From NCBI GenBank assembly GCA_946999645.1, contig CAMQDS010000001.1:1-64000 (forward strand): a stretch of 64,000 nt of DNA, read 5' to 3'. A model generated the notes under the pieces. That model did no database searches and was not told where the DNA came from. It saw only the letters and a program-made list of their open reading frames with translations. The position numbers and the translations under genes were made by a program. Shown here in pieces: positions 42,217 to 51,370 of the stretch. Every line of letters starts with the position of its first letter. Position 1 is the stretch's first letter. Source of the DNA: an uncultured Bacteroidales bacterium (GTDB lineage: Bacteria; Bacteroidota; Bacteroidia; Bacteroidales; UBA932).

Positions 42217-43425
42217 CTAAATATTAAAACGAACACCTATTCCAAGACTAAAGTTAAGGGGTCTCTCACTATATATTGTTTCAACCCGACTTTGATTTTT
42301 AAAATAATAGTTGACACCAGGTTCGATATAAAGAGCAATCGATTGTGAACACTTGTATTGAAAACCAAAAGAAGAAGATAACGAAAATTGAAGAGGACGA
42401 ACTATAAGTCTGGATTCATACCCGTTCAAACTATTATGTTCTGATCTATATGTTGTGATAGTTTTTCCATATATACATTTTTCAACCATCCCTCCTATTG
42501 AGCAATAGTAGCAAGCTCTTCCAAAATTAAACAGATTGAAATTAAGATTAAGAGGAATACCTATATAATGAAGGGTCTGCTTTGTATTATAACTGCTTAT
42601 TTTTGAGCCAGAAGACAAATTAGAAATTAGTAATGAATATGTCAGTCCTGTTTCAATCCACAATTTCTTATTAAATTCATAACCAATAGATATACCAAAT
42701 TTTATAGGCATTAAATGTTTAACATCTGTATTTATGTCCTCTCCTACATTATTTATCAATACATCGGAGAATTTTTCTGATTGTACTCCCCCAGTAGGAA
42801 GTATTTGTACATTTCGTGCTACGTCAGACGCATAAAAACCAGAATATCCTGATAGTTTATTTTTTTTACCCACCACATTAGATGAAAATAAACTCAAAAT
42901 GATTTTTTGTTTTTTGGGGCGGGTCTGTTCTTCTAAAAAAACACTGTCTACATCTCCCCTATTCCCCGTATTATTCTCTGAATTATGCTCTATGGTTATG
43001 TTTTTCCGACTGTCTTCAATCTTATTCTCAGTTACAATGTTTTCTATTATATTTTCTGTTTTATTCTCTATTTGAATGTCTTTTGTTTTGTTTTCAATCT
43101 TATTCTGTACATTCATTGCCAAAACCTTTACATTGGTATGCTTATCTTCCTGAATGGTCGAAAAATCATGCTTTTCTGTTATAACTGTTGTGCTTTCCTT
43201 TAGTAGTTGTGGCTCTGGTGAAGGTACCGGTCTTCTAAATAGGAACAGGATAATAATTGCGGCAGCTGAGCCGGTCAATGTCCATAAAACTGCCATACGC
43301 AGTACAATAGTACGCTTCCATTTATTTGAAACAGAACGACTGACATCTGACCATAAACCATCTGGTTCAGACACTTCATAGTCTTGTAGAGATTTTCTTA
43401 ATTTATCTTGCCAATTATTTTGCAT
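42217..43425 (-). CDS. Inner-membrane-anchored protein with C-terminal outer-membrane beta-barrel
   Basis: A 402-residue protein in three parts. Residues 1-33 are cytoplasmic and resemble anti-sigma-type N-termini (NWQDKLRKSLQDYEVSEPDG, then LWSDV). Residues about 37-62 form one membrane helix (VLRMAVLWTLTGSAAAIIIL). Residues about 70-165 are a low-complexity linker full of IENK/TENI repeats. From about 200 the sequence alternates as an outer-membrane barrel (FGISIGYEFNKKLWIETGLTY, ending SLGIGVRFNI). It overlaps the sigma factor gene by 11 bases. This layout could link surface state to sigma factor control. The function is inferred only. Confidence 0.8.
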   Translation of the reverse strand: MQNNWQDKLRKSLQDYEVSEPDGLWSDVSRSVSNKWKRTIVLRMAVLWTLTGSAAAIIILFLFRRPVPSPEPQLLKESTTVITEKHDFSTIQEDKHTNVKVLAMNVQNKIENKTKDIQIENKTENIIENIVTENKIEDSRKNITIEHNSENNTGNRGDVDSVFLEEQTRPKKQKIILSLFSSNVVGKKNKLSGYSGFYASDVARNVQILPTGGVQSEKFSDVLINNVGEDINTDVKHLMPIKFGISIGYEFNKKLWIETGLTYSLLISNLSSGSKISSYNTKQTLHYIGIPLNLNFNLFNFGRACYYCSIGGMVEKCIYGKTITTYRSEHNSLNGYESRLIVRPLQFSLSSSFGFQYKCSQSIALYIEPGVNYYFKNQSRVETIYSERPLNFSLGIGVRFNI

Positions 43426-43999
43426 CTTCCAGATATTTTCTAATCATTACAGCTAAGGCCTTTTTTGCCCTATAATATTGTGAAAAGGATGTATTTTCTG
43501 ATATACCAAGAAGTTCTGCTATCTCCTTATGACTTTTTCTTTCAAATACATATAGATTTAATATCGTCCTATACCCATCGGATAGTCCTCTTATCATCTC
43601 ATATAGAACTTCTGATGGAACCTCCTCAACAGACGGTTCTTCATCGATAATACTCTCAGGAATTTCAGAATCTGAAGAAATAAAACTGGTTTTATTCTGC
43701 TTCCTTAAAAACATTAGAGCTTCATTTACTACGATTCTTTTCATCCAAGCCTGTAACGAACCTTTACCTTTATAAGAAAAGTGATTTAATGCCGTAAAAA
43801 TTTTAATAAAGGCATCTTGAAGAACATCTTTTATATCTTCCTCTCTCACAACATACCGAGAACAAACGGCAGAAAGATACCGCACATTAAAGTCATATAA
43901 AACTTTCATTGATGCTGTATCTTTTTTTAAAACACCTTTTATAAGGTCCTGCTCGCTATTTTCCGTTACCTTTATTTTCTCTTTTCTTATCAAACTCAA
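43415..43999 (-). CDS. RNA polymerase ECF-type sigma factor
   Basis: A 194-residue sigma-70-family protein with region 2 (LYDFNVRYLSAVCSRYV, EDIKDVLQDAFIKIFTAL) and region 4 (DGYRTILNLYVFERKSHKEI, then LLGISENTSFSQYYRAKKAL). No other sigma regions are present. The only available upstream start is TTG at 43999, overlapping the NigD-like gene by 44 bases; the first in-frame ATG (Met31) would cut region 2. Coupled translation from the upstream gene is likely. Together with the membrane protein downstream it forms a probable sigma/anti-sigma pair. Confidence 0.9.
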   Translation of the reverse strand: MSLIRKEKIKVTENSEQDLIKGVLKKDTASMKVLYDFNVRYLSAVCSRYVVREEDIKDVLQDAFIKIFTALNHFSYKGKGSLQAWMKRIVVNEALMFLRKQNKTSFISSDSEIPESIIDEEPSVEEVPSEVLYEMIRGLSDGYRTILNLYVFERKSHKEIAELLGISENTSFSQYYRAKKALAVMIRKYLEDAK

Positions 44000-44663
44000 A
44001 TGTAATTGTTTTTTCTCCTGTAAAAGAAAGATACTTAACTTTAAGTTTTTTCCCTTTCACGTCTTTAGGAAGTGTACTTAAATCAAAGGCAACAATCCCC
44101 ATAGAGCGTTGAGCATAAGCACTATATGCGTCTCCATTGGCATTATGACGCAACTCCACCTCAAATGGATCATTTTTATTTACACCTGTTAGCAAATTGA
44201 TATAGTGAGGCTTTCCTGTCCTTCCCCATATACCAAAGAAACTTATAGTAAGATACCTGTCTTCAAGAACAGTCATCCAATTATTTACGATTTCAACTGG
44301 AGCCGTACCATATTTTTTATCGTTTTCCAAACCGGCTGTAAGAACTGTCTTTTTAGTTCTTATGCTGTCAATCCAATTTACTCTTACTGCTTTAGTATAT
44401 GTTTTCTTATCTCCTTTCGTTTCTGTAATATTAGCAAGGGCTCTCACCTGCTTTCCCTTAAACGGATGTTTAGAGATATTTTCCGGTCTAAGTGTCGTAG
44501 CATCATCCAATTGAAGATAACAAGTACCATCTGCTGCAGTTTTTACAGTTACTAAAGCATTGGGATAGTATAGTGATGAATTGAAGTCTTTTTTAGGTGA
44601 ACAACTACCTAAAATAAGTGTAGTAAACAGCGTCACTGATGTCAGTTTAAAGAAAGTTCTCAT
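43956..44663 (-). CDS. NigD-like lipoprotein
   Basis: A 235-residue protein with a lipoprotein signal (LTSVTLFTTLILGSCS). The N-terminal OB-like part, YYPNALVTVKTAADGTCYLQ and LDDATTLRPENIS then FKGKQVRALANIT, and the all-beta C-terminus match NigD-like proteins of Bacteroidales. Bacteroides NigD is associated with an immunity-type operon, but the wider family has no settled role. It is first in the set NigD-like, sigma factor, barrel protein, which suggests it may be part of, or controlled by, the sigma system. Confidence 0.83.
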   Translation of the reverse strand: MRTFFKLTSVTLFTTLILGSCSPKKDFNSSLYYPNALVTVKTAADGTCYLQLDDATTLRPENISKHPFKGKQVRALANITETKGDKKTYTKAVRVNWIDSIRTKKTVLTAGLENDKKYGTAPVEIVNNWMTVLEDRYLTISFFGIWGRTGKPHYINLLTGVNKNDPFEVELRHNANGDAYSAYAQRSMGIVAFDLSTLPKDVKGKKLKVKYLSFTGEKTITFEFDKKRENKGNGK

Positions 44664-44725
44664 ATCATTATTAATTTTATCTGCTCATATAATGCAGAAC
44701 TTGTGTTTTCCTTGCATTAGACTTT

Positions 44726-44766
44726 GTAAAAATAATGGCGGCACTGAAAAAAACTTCAGAACCGCC
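44726..44766 (-). terminator. Terminator of the nfeD-floA operon
   Basis: A hairpin with outer stem GGCGG/CCGCC (44737-44741 and 44762-44766) and inner stem CTGAA/TTCAG, followed on the minus strand by a T-rich stretch. Confidence 0.75.
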
Positions 44767-44789
44767 AAATATCTTTATACAATAAGCCT

Positions 44790-45743
44790 CTATTTCTTCG
44801 AAAGCCTTTCTCTCATTTCCGTATCAGCCTGAATGTTTTTCATTTTATAGTAATCCATTATACCAAGATTGCCATTACGAAAAGCTTCTGCCATTGCCAA
44901 TGGAACCTGACTTTCTGCTTCTATCACTTTAGCCCTTGCTTCCTGTGCCTTTGCTTTCATTTCCTGTTCAAGAGCCACAGCCATAGCACGTCTTTCTTCT
45001 GCACGTGCTTGAGCTATATTTTTGTCAGCATCAGCCTGATCTATTTGTAACACTGCACCAATATTTTTACCTATATCTATATCTGCTATATCAATAGATA
45101 ATATTTCAAATGCAGTTCCTGCATCAAGCCCTTTTGCTAAAACCACTTTAGAAATAGATTCTGGTTTTTCCAAAACCTCAGCGTGACTTTCAGAAGAACC
45201 TATTGAAGAAACAATGCCCTCACCTACTCGTGCAAGAACTGTTTCTTCACCGGCACCTCCGACTAACTGATTAATATTAGCACGAACCGTAACTCTTGCC
45301 TTGCAAATCAATTGAATACCATTCTTTGCAACTGCAGTAACAGGAGGGGTATTAATCACTTTGGGATTTACAGACATTTGTACAGCTTCAAAAACATCAC
45401 GTCCAGCAAGGTCAATCCCGGCCGCTGTCTTAAAGTCCAAAGGTATATTAGCTTTATCTGCTGATATTAAAGCATTTACTACCTTAACCACATTACCTTT
45501 TGCCAAATAATGGGCTTCCAACTCATTTGCTTTAAGGTTTAGCCCAGCTTTAGTCCCAGTTATCATAGCAATTACAATAGTCTTCGGATTTACTCCCCTC
45601 CAACGCATAAGAATCAATTGAATCAGAGATACTCTGACACCTGATAATATTGCCTGAAACCAAAGGGCAACGGGAAAGAACCAAAGTAGGACTATAAACC
45701 CACAAAAAATTATAAAAGCCCCAATAATAATTTCTACATCCAT
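44790..45743 (-). CDS. floA: Flotillin-like membrane-domain protein FloA
   Basis: A 317-residue SPFH protein that organises functional membrane microdomains. The N-terminus is a membrane hairpin (IIGAFIIFCGFIVLLWFFPVA). The SPFH core follows (KAGLNLKANELEAHYLAKGN, GRDVFEAVQMSVNPKVINTP). The C-terminal coiled coil carries the Ala/Glu repeats typical of flotillins (AQARAEERRAMAVALEQEMK). It lies 12 bases downstream of nfeD, its usual partner in bacteria. Confidence 0.94.
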   Translation of the reverse strand: MDVEIIIGAFIIFCGFIVLLWFFPVALWFQAILSGVRVSLIQLILMRWRGVNPKTIVIAMITGTKAGLNLKANELEAHYLAKGNVVKVVNALISADKANIPLDFKTAAGIDLAGRDVFEAVQMSVNPKVINTPPVTAVAKNGIQLICKARVTVRANINQLVGGAGEETVLARVGEGIVSSIGSSESHAEVLEKPESISKVVLAKGLDAGTAFEILSIDIADIDIGKNIGAVLQIDQADADKNIAQARAEERRAMAVALEQEMKAKAQEARAKVIEAESQVPLAMAEAFRNGNLGIMDYYKMKNIQADTEMRERLSKK

Positions 45744-45755
45744 TTTATTTAAAAT

Positions 45756-46223
45756 TTACATTAATTTACTTTTGACTTCTTTGACATATATTTTATTGTC
45801 ACACAGTTTTGCAACCTCAATAGAAACCCCAGCATCCAGCATCCCGTCAAGAGATGTCACTTCGCAATTTCTACCCGCAATCTCTGCTGTTCCCATGGGG
45901 GCAAGTCTTGTTACTGTCTTTCCATTCATACCAACCTCAACATCTATAAGATTACGACACTTGGTATCTATTGAAGTATCTAATTCAAATTTTTTCCATG
46001 TTTTACCCCTAAGAAAATATATTAGCAAACAGAGAAGAAGACAAATATTCAACACAGTAACGACTATACCTACATTTACACCAAGATAGACAAAAGCATA
46101 GCAACAAGAGCTGACAAGAGAAAGAAGACCTATAATTCCAGAAACTCCAACTCCTGGTATGATGAAAATTTCAGCCAAAACAAATATTATCCCAACTAAA
46201 ATAAGCAATATCAACACTACCAT
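45756..46223 (-). CDS. NfeD-like membrane protein, short form
   Basis: A 155-residue protein with three or four membrane helices in the first 75 residues (VVLILLILVGIIFVLAEIF, GIIGLLSLVSSCCYAFVYL, NVGIVVTVLNICLLLCLLI), then a small OB-fold domain with NGKTVTRLAPMGTAEIAGRN, the NfeD signature. The long-form protease domain is absent. NfeD proteins accompany flotillins and may regulate their membrane clusters. It is cotranscribed with floA. Confidence 0.9.
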   Translation of the reverse strand: MVVLILLILVGIIFVLAEIFIIPGVGVSGIIGLLSLVSSCCYAFVYLGVNVGIVVTVLNICLLLCLLIYFLRGKTWKKFELDTSIDTKCRNLIDVEVGMNGKTVTRLAPMGTAEIAGRNCEVTSLDGMLDAGVSIEVAKLCDNKIYVKEVKSKLM

Positions 46224-46262
46224 AAATTACGTATTTATTAGTTTTTCCTAAGATAGTGAATT

Positions 46263-48092
46263 TTATTTCACTTTACTTAAAAATCCTTTACTAACAAGAG
46301 TCGTAGAAATTTTTTCTGCCTCCAAGCGGTTTTTAAACGGACCCAAAGTATAAGTAAATGCCCCTTCCTGTGAACTCAAGGATATTTCAACACTTGTAAT
46401 TGAACGTATTACTGACAATTCGCCTTCAGACAAAGCTCCTTGAGATGAGGATGATATTTCTATAAAATAATCTGGTTGCATTGATTTTTCAAGACTTTTA
46501 GCTTGACGGATAGGGATTCTTGCCCTATTCATAAATGCTGTAATAAATGCATTACTAAAGCCTGCTTTCTTTACCTTATTAAGATTAGCAAGGACATCTT
46601 CATAACAGGTAAATATCCCTGCATAGTAATTATACATTTTGGAATTTTCTTTTCTATAGAATACTGGACTTATCCCTTTAAGCCGGCTTTCTGGTACTTT
46701 TTCTGTTGATGAAAACAGTTTTATCTGATAAATAAGACCTTCCGGAATATCATTATCTTCAGCATACTGCCCTTCAGAAAGAATTTTTAAGGAGTAATCA
46801 AATGTACTTTTAGGTTGATGTATGTCTATTTTCAATGCTCCCCCCATAGAGTTACGGGAGAATGTATAACTTGAAGAAGCTCCTACAACTTCTTTAGCGG
46901 CCTCTTCACGAATAAATGCTGGATCTATCTGAATACCTTTTGTCAAAAATTCCATTTCCACATTTTGAAGTCTTTCTACCGCTCGTGAAAGAGAATCTTG
47001 TAACATTTGAAGAGCAAATTCTTTTGCAATAATCGCCTGAGAAATACTTTCTTTGACAGAATCTGCACTTGAAGTAAGTAAACTCCTCTTTTTATCTAAG
47101 GTCTTTGTCACAGAAGATATGCTGTCATTGAGAGTACGAACAACACTCATCTCTTTTGCATACTCGTCAGCATATGGTTTATCCGATAAACTACTACTTG
47201 CAACTGCTGAATTGTTATCCAATAAGGAAATATCTCTTATAGGGTTTAATTTCATTAATTCCACAAGTTCATCCTTTCCTGAGACTTTTTTTCGTATAGG
47301 CAAATTATCATATTCAAGGACATAAACATACACACTGTCTTCAGAAGTTTCTCTATTGGACGCGAAAATAGAATACTTACAATCGGGAGAATTAACAAAA
47401 AGAAAATCATCATAAGGAGAGGAATACGGAAATCCCATATTAACAGGCTCGTCCCAGTCCTTCTGTTCTTCATTCCACCTCGAAACGTACAAGTCATACC
47501 CACCAATTCCATACAGTCCTTTTGAGGAAAAGTATAAGTTTTTTCCATCATCTGATAACATAGGAAAAATTTCATCCGAAGATGAGGTGATATTCTCATT
47601 TATAAGTTTTGGAGTAGACCATTCCTTTCCATCTGATTTTATTGTATATATATTTCTTATACCGTTTTCATCTTTTGCAGAGTAATACAAAGATTTAGAT
47701 TCAGGAGGAAAATATAGAGCATATGGGAAAGCACTGTCGGATAATGAGTCCAGTTGGTTCGGTAATGCTCTCCAACTTTTATCTTCAAGAGGATAAAAAA
47801 GAAAGAAATCTTTTAATGCGAATTTATGCTTTGCAATAACCTTTGGAGAAGCACAATAATCACGCATATTTTCTGCATTCTTTGACTGTGCGATCGCCTC
47901 ACGTATAGAGCCGCAATAAGCCGAATCGTTACAAACTTTAAGAGCGCTGTCTAATATACTTATAGCCTTATTAAATTCGTATTCTTTTCTCAGTTTAGAG
48001 GCCTCATAAAGCACATCCTTAGTATGATGCGCTGACACATTCACTGCCGGTAGTAACAACAATAAATAAATATATTTATAAAACCCTTTCAT
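46263..48092 (-). CDS. Exported protein with PD40 repeats and C-terminal SPOR-like regions
   Basis: I use the ATG at 48092, which begins a signal peptide (KGFYKYIYLLLLLPAVNVSA). The longer frame to 48155 needs a TTG start and would contain the promoter box. The protein has 609 residues. Residues about 105-260 hold beta-propeller PD40 units (MLSDDGKNLYFSSKGLYGIG, YDLYVSRWNEEQKDWDEPVN). A coiled coil follows near 320-400. The C-terminus has two SPOR-like segments (NYYAGIFTCYEDVLANLNKV, FTYTLGPFKNRLEAEKIST). It is probably periplasmic and peptidoglycan associated. PD40 proteins of this kind occur near gliding or type IX secretion components, but none are here. Confidence 0.82.
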   Translation of the reverse strand: MKGFYKYIYLLLLLPAVNVSAHHTKDVLYEASKLRKEYEFNKAISILDSALKVCNDSAYCGSIREAIAQSKNAENMRDYCASPKVIAKHKFALKDFFLFYPLEDKSWRALPNQLDSLSDSAFPYALYFPPESKSLYYSAKDENGIRNIYTIKSDGKEWSTPKLINENITSSSDEIFPMLSDDGKNLYFSSKGLYGIGGYDLYVSRWNEEQKDWDEPVNMGFPYSSPYDDFLFVNSPDCKYSIFASNRETSEDSVYVYVLEYDNLPIRKKVSGKDELVELMKLNPIRDISLLDNNSAVASSSLSDKPYADEYAKEMSVVRTLNDSISSVTKTLDKKRSLLTSSADSVKESISQAIIAKEFALQMLQDSLSRAVERLQNVEMEFLTKGIQIDPAFIREEAAKEVVGASSSYTFSRNSMGGALKIDIHQPKSTFDYSLKILSEGQYAEDNDIPEGLIYQIKLFSSTEKVPESRLKGISPVFYRKENSKMYNYYAGIFTCYEDVLANLNKVKKAGFSNAFITAFMNRARIPIRQAKSLEKSMQPDYFIEISSSSQGALSEGELSVIRSITSVEISLSSQEGAFTYTLGPFKNRLEAEKISTTLVSKGFLSKVK

Positions 48093-48100
48093 TACATACA

Positions 48101-48108
48101 CAAAGTTA
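48101..48108 (-). promoter_or_regulatory. -7 promoter box of the PD40/SPOR gene
   Basis: Reads TAACTTTG on the minus strand, 8 bases before the ATG at 48092. It supports that start over the upstream one. Confidence 0.55.
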
Positions 48109-48211
48109 AAAATCTGTTTTAAAATTATCAAAATGTTATTACAGAATAATAACAATCTGCTATTCTACCTATAAATTAGGGAGATAAAATTCTTTTGTTA
48201 GAAAAAAATAG

Positions 48212-48219
48212 TAAATTTG
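48212..48219 (+). promoter_or_regulatory. -7 promoter box of secDF
   Basis: Reads TAAATTTG, 72 bases before the secDF ATG. Confidence 0.5.
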
Positions 48220-48291
48220 TGACCTATTTGCCCCGTTTCGGATTAAGAATCGGATATTAACACGAATAATAATTTTTTAAAATATCTAACA

Positions 48292-51200
48292 ATGCAAAAT
48301 AAAGGTGCAATAAAACTTGTAGCCATTCTGCTTGGAATAGCCTGCATCTGGCAACTTTCCTTCACTGCAGTTACTTATGTTCAGGAAAAAAAAGCAGCGA
48401 AATATGCCAATTCTGCAGTTGAGGCTTTCGAGCAGTCTCAAGCATTCAAAAATGTCCCTGAGGCGGACAAGGAGTTTTTTAAGGACTCTATAAGAAAGGA
48501 AAAGAGTAGGTTCTATTTGGATTCGATTTCAACAAAGAAAGTTTATCTCGGATATACCTACAAAGATGTTAAGGCAAAAGAAATAAATCTCGGACTTGAC
48601 CTTAAAGGGGGTATGAATGTCATGCTCCAAGTGCAGTTCGAAGATCTTATAAAAGCCATGGCAGGAGAAAATGCTACTCCTGAATTCCACAAAGCATTAA
48701 ATCTTGCTAAAGAAAGAAGTGTTAATTCAAGAGCGGATTTTATAAGTCTGTTTGGTGATGCTTGGAAAGAAGTTAATAACGGACAAAGACTTGCACAGGT
48801 TTTCGGCACCTATGAGATGAGAGAAAGGATTACACCAGAATCTTCAGATGAACAAGTTTTGGATGTTATACGTAAAGATGCAGAAAGTGCAATTAGCAAT
48901 TCTTTCAATGTATTAAGAAATCGTATAGACCGCTTTGGTGTAACTCAACCTTCCATTCAGAAAATTGGAAATACAGGACGTATTCTCGTTGAACTTCCTG
49001 GTGTTAAAGAACCAGAGCGTGTTAGAAAACTTCTTCAGGGAACAGCATCTCTTGAATTTTGGACAACATATTACAACTCAGAGATTGCTCCTTTCCTTAA
49101 TGAGGCAAATGCCAGGCTTGCAGAAACAATGCAGGAAAATAATTCATCTGAAAAAGAAATTGGGAATGTTCCTACTGATTCTTTGAAATCTGGAAATTCT
49201 GATTCTTTGAAAACTGTAAATTCTGAAAAGAAGAATCCTCTTTTTGCACTGTTGCAGCCTTCACAAGCTCGTGATAATGCATGCATCGGCTATGCACAGA
49301 GTTCTGATACTGCAAAAATCAATGCAATGCTTAAGGCACCTATGATTAAGGACCTTTTCCCTCCTGAATTTAGACCTATGTGGTCCGTTAAGCCTTCTGA
49401 GCTGTTCAAAGATGGAAATATTTTTGAACTTATAGCTATAAAGGCTTCTTCCCGTGATGGAAAAGCTCCTCTTGACGGTGATGCTGTTACTGATGCAAGG
49501 GTGTCTTATGATGGAACAGGAAGAAATCAGGGCTCTCCTCTTGTTTCTATGACTATGAATGCTGAGGGTGCAAATGTTTGGGCAAGACTTACAAAAGATA
49601 ATATAAAAAGACAAGTTGCAATAGTGCTTGATGGTCTTGTATATTCATACCCTACTGTTCAATCAGAGATTACAGGTGGTAGTTCACAGATTACAGGTAA
49701 TTTCTCTGTTGAAGAGGCTACCGACCTTACCAACGTTTTGAAGTCAGGTAAACTTCCAGCTCCTGCTAAAATTATTCAGGAACAAGTTGTAGGACCATCA
49801 CTTGGTGCAAAATCAATCAATGCTGGTATGATTTCCTTCATCATTGCCTTCCTTCTTGTTCTTGTGTACATGGTATTCTTCTATCAGGGAGGTGGTGTAG
49901 CAGCTGATATAGCATTGCTTTGTAACGTTCTTCTTCTATTCGGTACATTAGTTTCATTTGGAGCCGTACTTACACTACCAGGTATCGCTGGTCTTGTCCT
50001 TACGATGGGTATGGCTGTAGATGCAAACGTGATTATATACGAGCGAATTAAAGAAGAGCTTGCTGCAGGAAAGGGTCTTGCAAAAGCAATAGCAGACGGA
50101 TATTCAAATGCTTATTCGGCAATTATTGATGGTCAGGTAACAACCTTACTTACAGGTATTGTCCTATTTATTTTTGGTTCTGGTCCTGTTCAAGGTTTTG
50201 CCACAACCCTTATTATAGGTATAATCACTTCAGTGCTTACTTCTATTTTCATTACAAGATTGATTTTTGAAGACAGAGTAAGTAGAGGAAAATCAGTTGC
50301 TTTTGAAAATAAATTTTCAAGAGACTTCCTTAAAAATACACATATCGACTTTATTAATAAGAGAAAATTCTCTTACACAATATCAGGTATACTTATAATC
50401 CTGTCAATACTTTCTATTTCTATTAAAGGCTTTACATATGGTGTAGACTTCCGTGGTGGTAGAACTTATGTTGTAAGATTTGACCAACCACAAACAGCAG
50501 AGGCAGTAAGAAGTGCTTTGGAGGCTACATTTGTAAATGACAATTCTTCTGTAGAGGTAAAACAATTCGGTGGTCCTACACAGATGAAGATTACAACTAC
50601 ATATAAGGTTGAAGAAGAGTCATTAGAGGTAGATGCTGAAGTAGAGCAGATGTTATTTAATGCAATAAAGGGTTTCTACAAAGAAAATCTTACACTTGAT
50701 GAATTTAAATCAACATTAGACAATCCTAATGGTATTATAAGTTCAGATAAGGTGGGTCCTACTATTGCAAATGATATGAAGCGTGACGCATTGATTGCAG
50801 TATTGCTCTCTTTGTTTGTTATCTTCGCTTATATTGCATTCCGATTCAAGGGATGGACTTGGGGTGTCGGAGGCGTAGTTTCTCTTGCACATACAGCCAT
50901 TATAGTAATAGGATTCTTCTCATTCTTCTCAGGAATATTGCCATTTAACTTGGACGTAGACCAGACATTTATTGCCGCTATTCTTACTATTATAGGATAT
51001 GCAATCAATGATAATGTGGTTATATTCGATAGAATTAGAGAATATAAGGGGCTTCATCCGAATGCTGACTTTAAGATGAATGTGAATACAGCTTTAAATG
51101 CCACATTGACACGTACATTAAATACTTCTGTATCAACACTTATCACAATGCTTGCAATTGCAATATTCGGTGGAGAATCTATTAGAGGTCTTGCTGTTGC

Positions 51201-51303
51201 ATTATGCCTCGGTATCGTCATCGGTACTTACGCATCAATTATGATTGGTACACCTGTTATGTACGATGCCACCAAAAAGGCTGATGAAAAGGCAAACAAG
51301 TAA
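48292..51303 (+). CDS. secDF: Fused protein translocase subunit SecDF
   Basis: A 1003-residue fusion of SecD and SecF, the proton-driven partner that pulls exported proteins through SecYEG. The SecD half starts with GLDLKGGMNVMLQV and has its six-helix domain near residues 515-660 (IADGYSNAYSAIIDGQVTTL). The SecF half follows with YGVDFRGGRTYVV near 720 and a second six-helix set (FIAAILTIIGYAINDNVVIF). A large periplasmic region lies between helix 1 and helix 2, including a Ser/Asn/Lys-rich segment near 280-310. Such fusions are standard in Bacteroidetes. It is monocistronic. Confidence 0.97.
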   Translation: MQNKGAIKLVAILLGIACIWQLSFTAVTYVQEKKAAKYANSAVEAFEQSQAFKNVPEADKEFFKDSIRKEKSRFYLDSISTKKVYLGYTYKDVKAKEINLGLDLKGGMNVMLQVQFEDLIKAMAGENATPEFHKALNLAKERSVNSRADFISLFGDAWKEVNNGQRLAQVFGTYEMRERITPESSDEQVLDVIRKDAESAISNSFNVLRNRIDRFGVTQPSIQKIGNTGRILVELPGVKEPERVRKLLQGTASLEFWTTYYNSEIAPFLNEANARLAETMQENNSSEKEIGNVPTDSLKSGNSDSLKTVNSEKKNPLFALLQPSQARDNACIGYAQSSDTAKINAMLKAPMIKDLFPPEFRPMWSVKPSELFKDGNIFELIAIKASSRDGKAPLDGDAVTDARVSYDGTGRNQGSPLVSMTMNAEGANVWARLTKDNIKRQVAIVLDGLVYSYPTVQSEITGGSSQITGNFSVEEATDLTNVLKSGKLPAPAKIIQEQVVGPSLGAKSINAGMISFIIAFLLVLVYMVFFYQGGGVAADIALLCNVLLLFGTLVSFGAVLTLPGIAGLVLTMGMAVDANVIIYERIKEELAAGKGLAKAIADGYSNAYSAIIDGQVTTLLTGIVLFIFGSGPVQGFATTLIIGIITSVLTSIFITRLIFEDRVSRGKSVAFENKFSRDFLKNTHIDFINKRKFSYTISGILIILSILSISIKGFTYGVDFRGGRTYVVRFDQPQTAEAVRSALEATFVNDNSSVEVKQFGGPTQMKITTTYKVEEESLEVDAEVEQMLFNAIKGFYKENLTLDEFKSTLDNPNGIISSDKVGPTIANDMKRDALIAVLLSLFVIFAYIAFRFKGWTWGVGGVVSLAHTAIIVIGFFSFFSGILPFNLDVDQTFIAAILTIIGYAINDNVVIFDRIREYKGLHPNADFKMNVNTALNATLTRTLNTSVSTLITMLAIAIFGGESIRGLAVALCLGIVIGTYASIMIGTPVMYDATKKADEKANK

Positions 51304-51329
51304 TTAAATAGTTTCTTTTATTTTATAAG

Positions 51330-51370
51330 TGGGTATTACTTTCTTAAGGCATGGAAAGTAATACCCATTT
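51330..51370. terminator. Hairpin shared by secDF and the dnaE 3' end
   Basis: A perfect 14-bp inverted repeat (51330-51343 with 51354-51367) with a 10-base loop and a short T run on the plus side. It lies mostly inside the last codons of dnaE, so coding sequence and terminator are superimposed. Confidence 0.75.
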
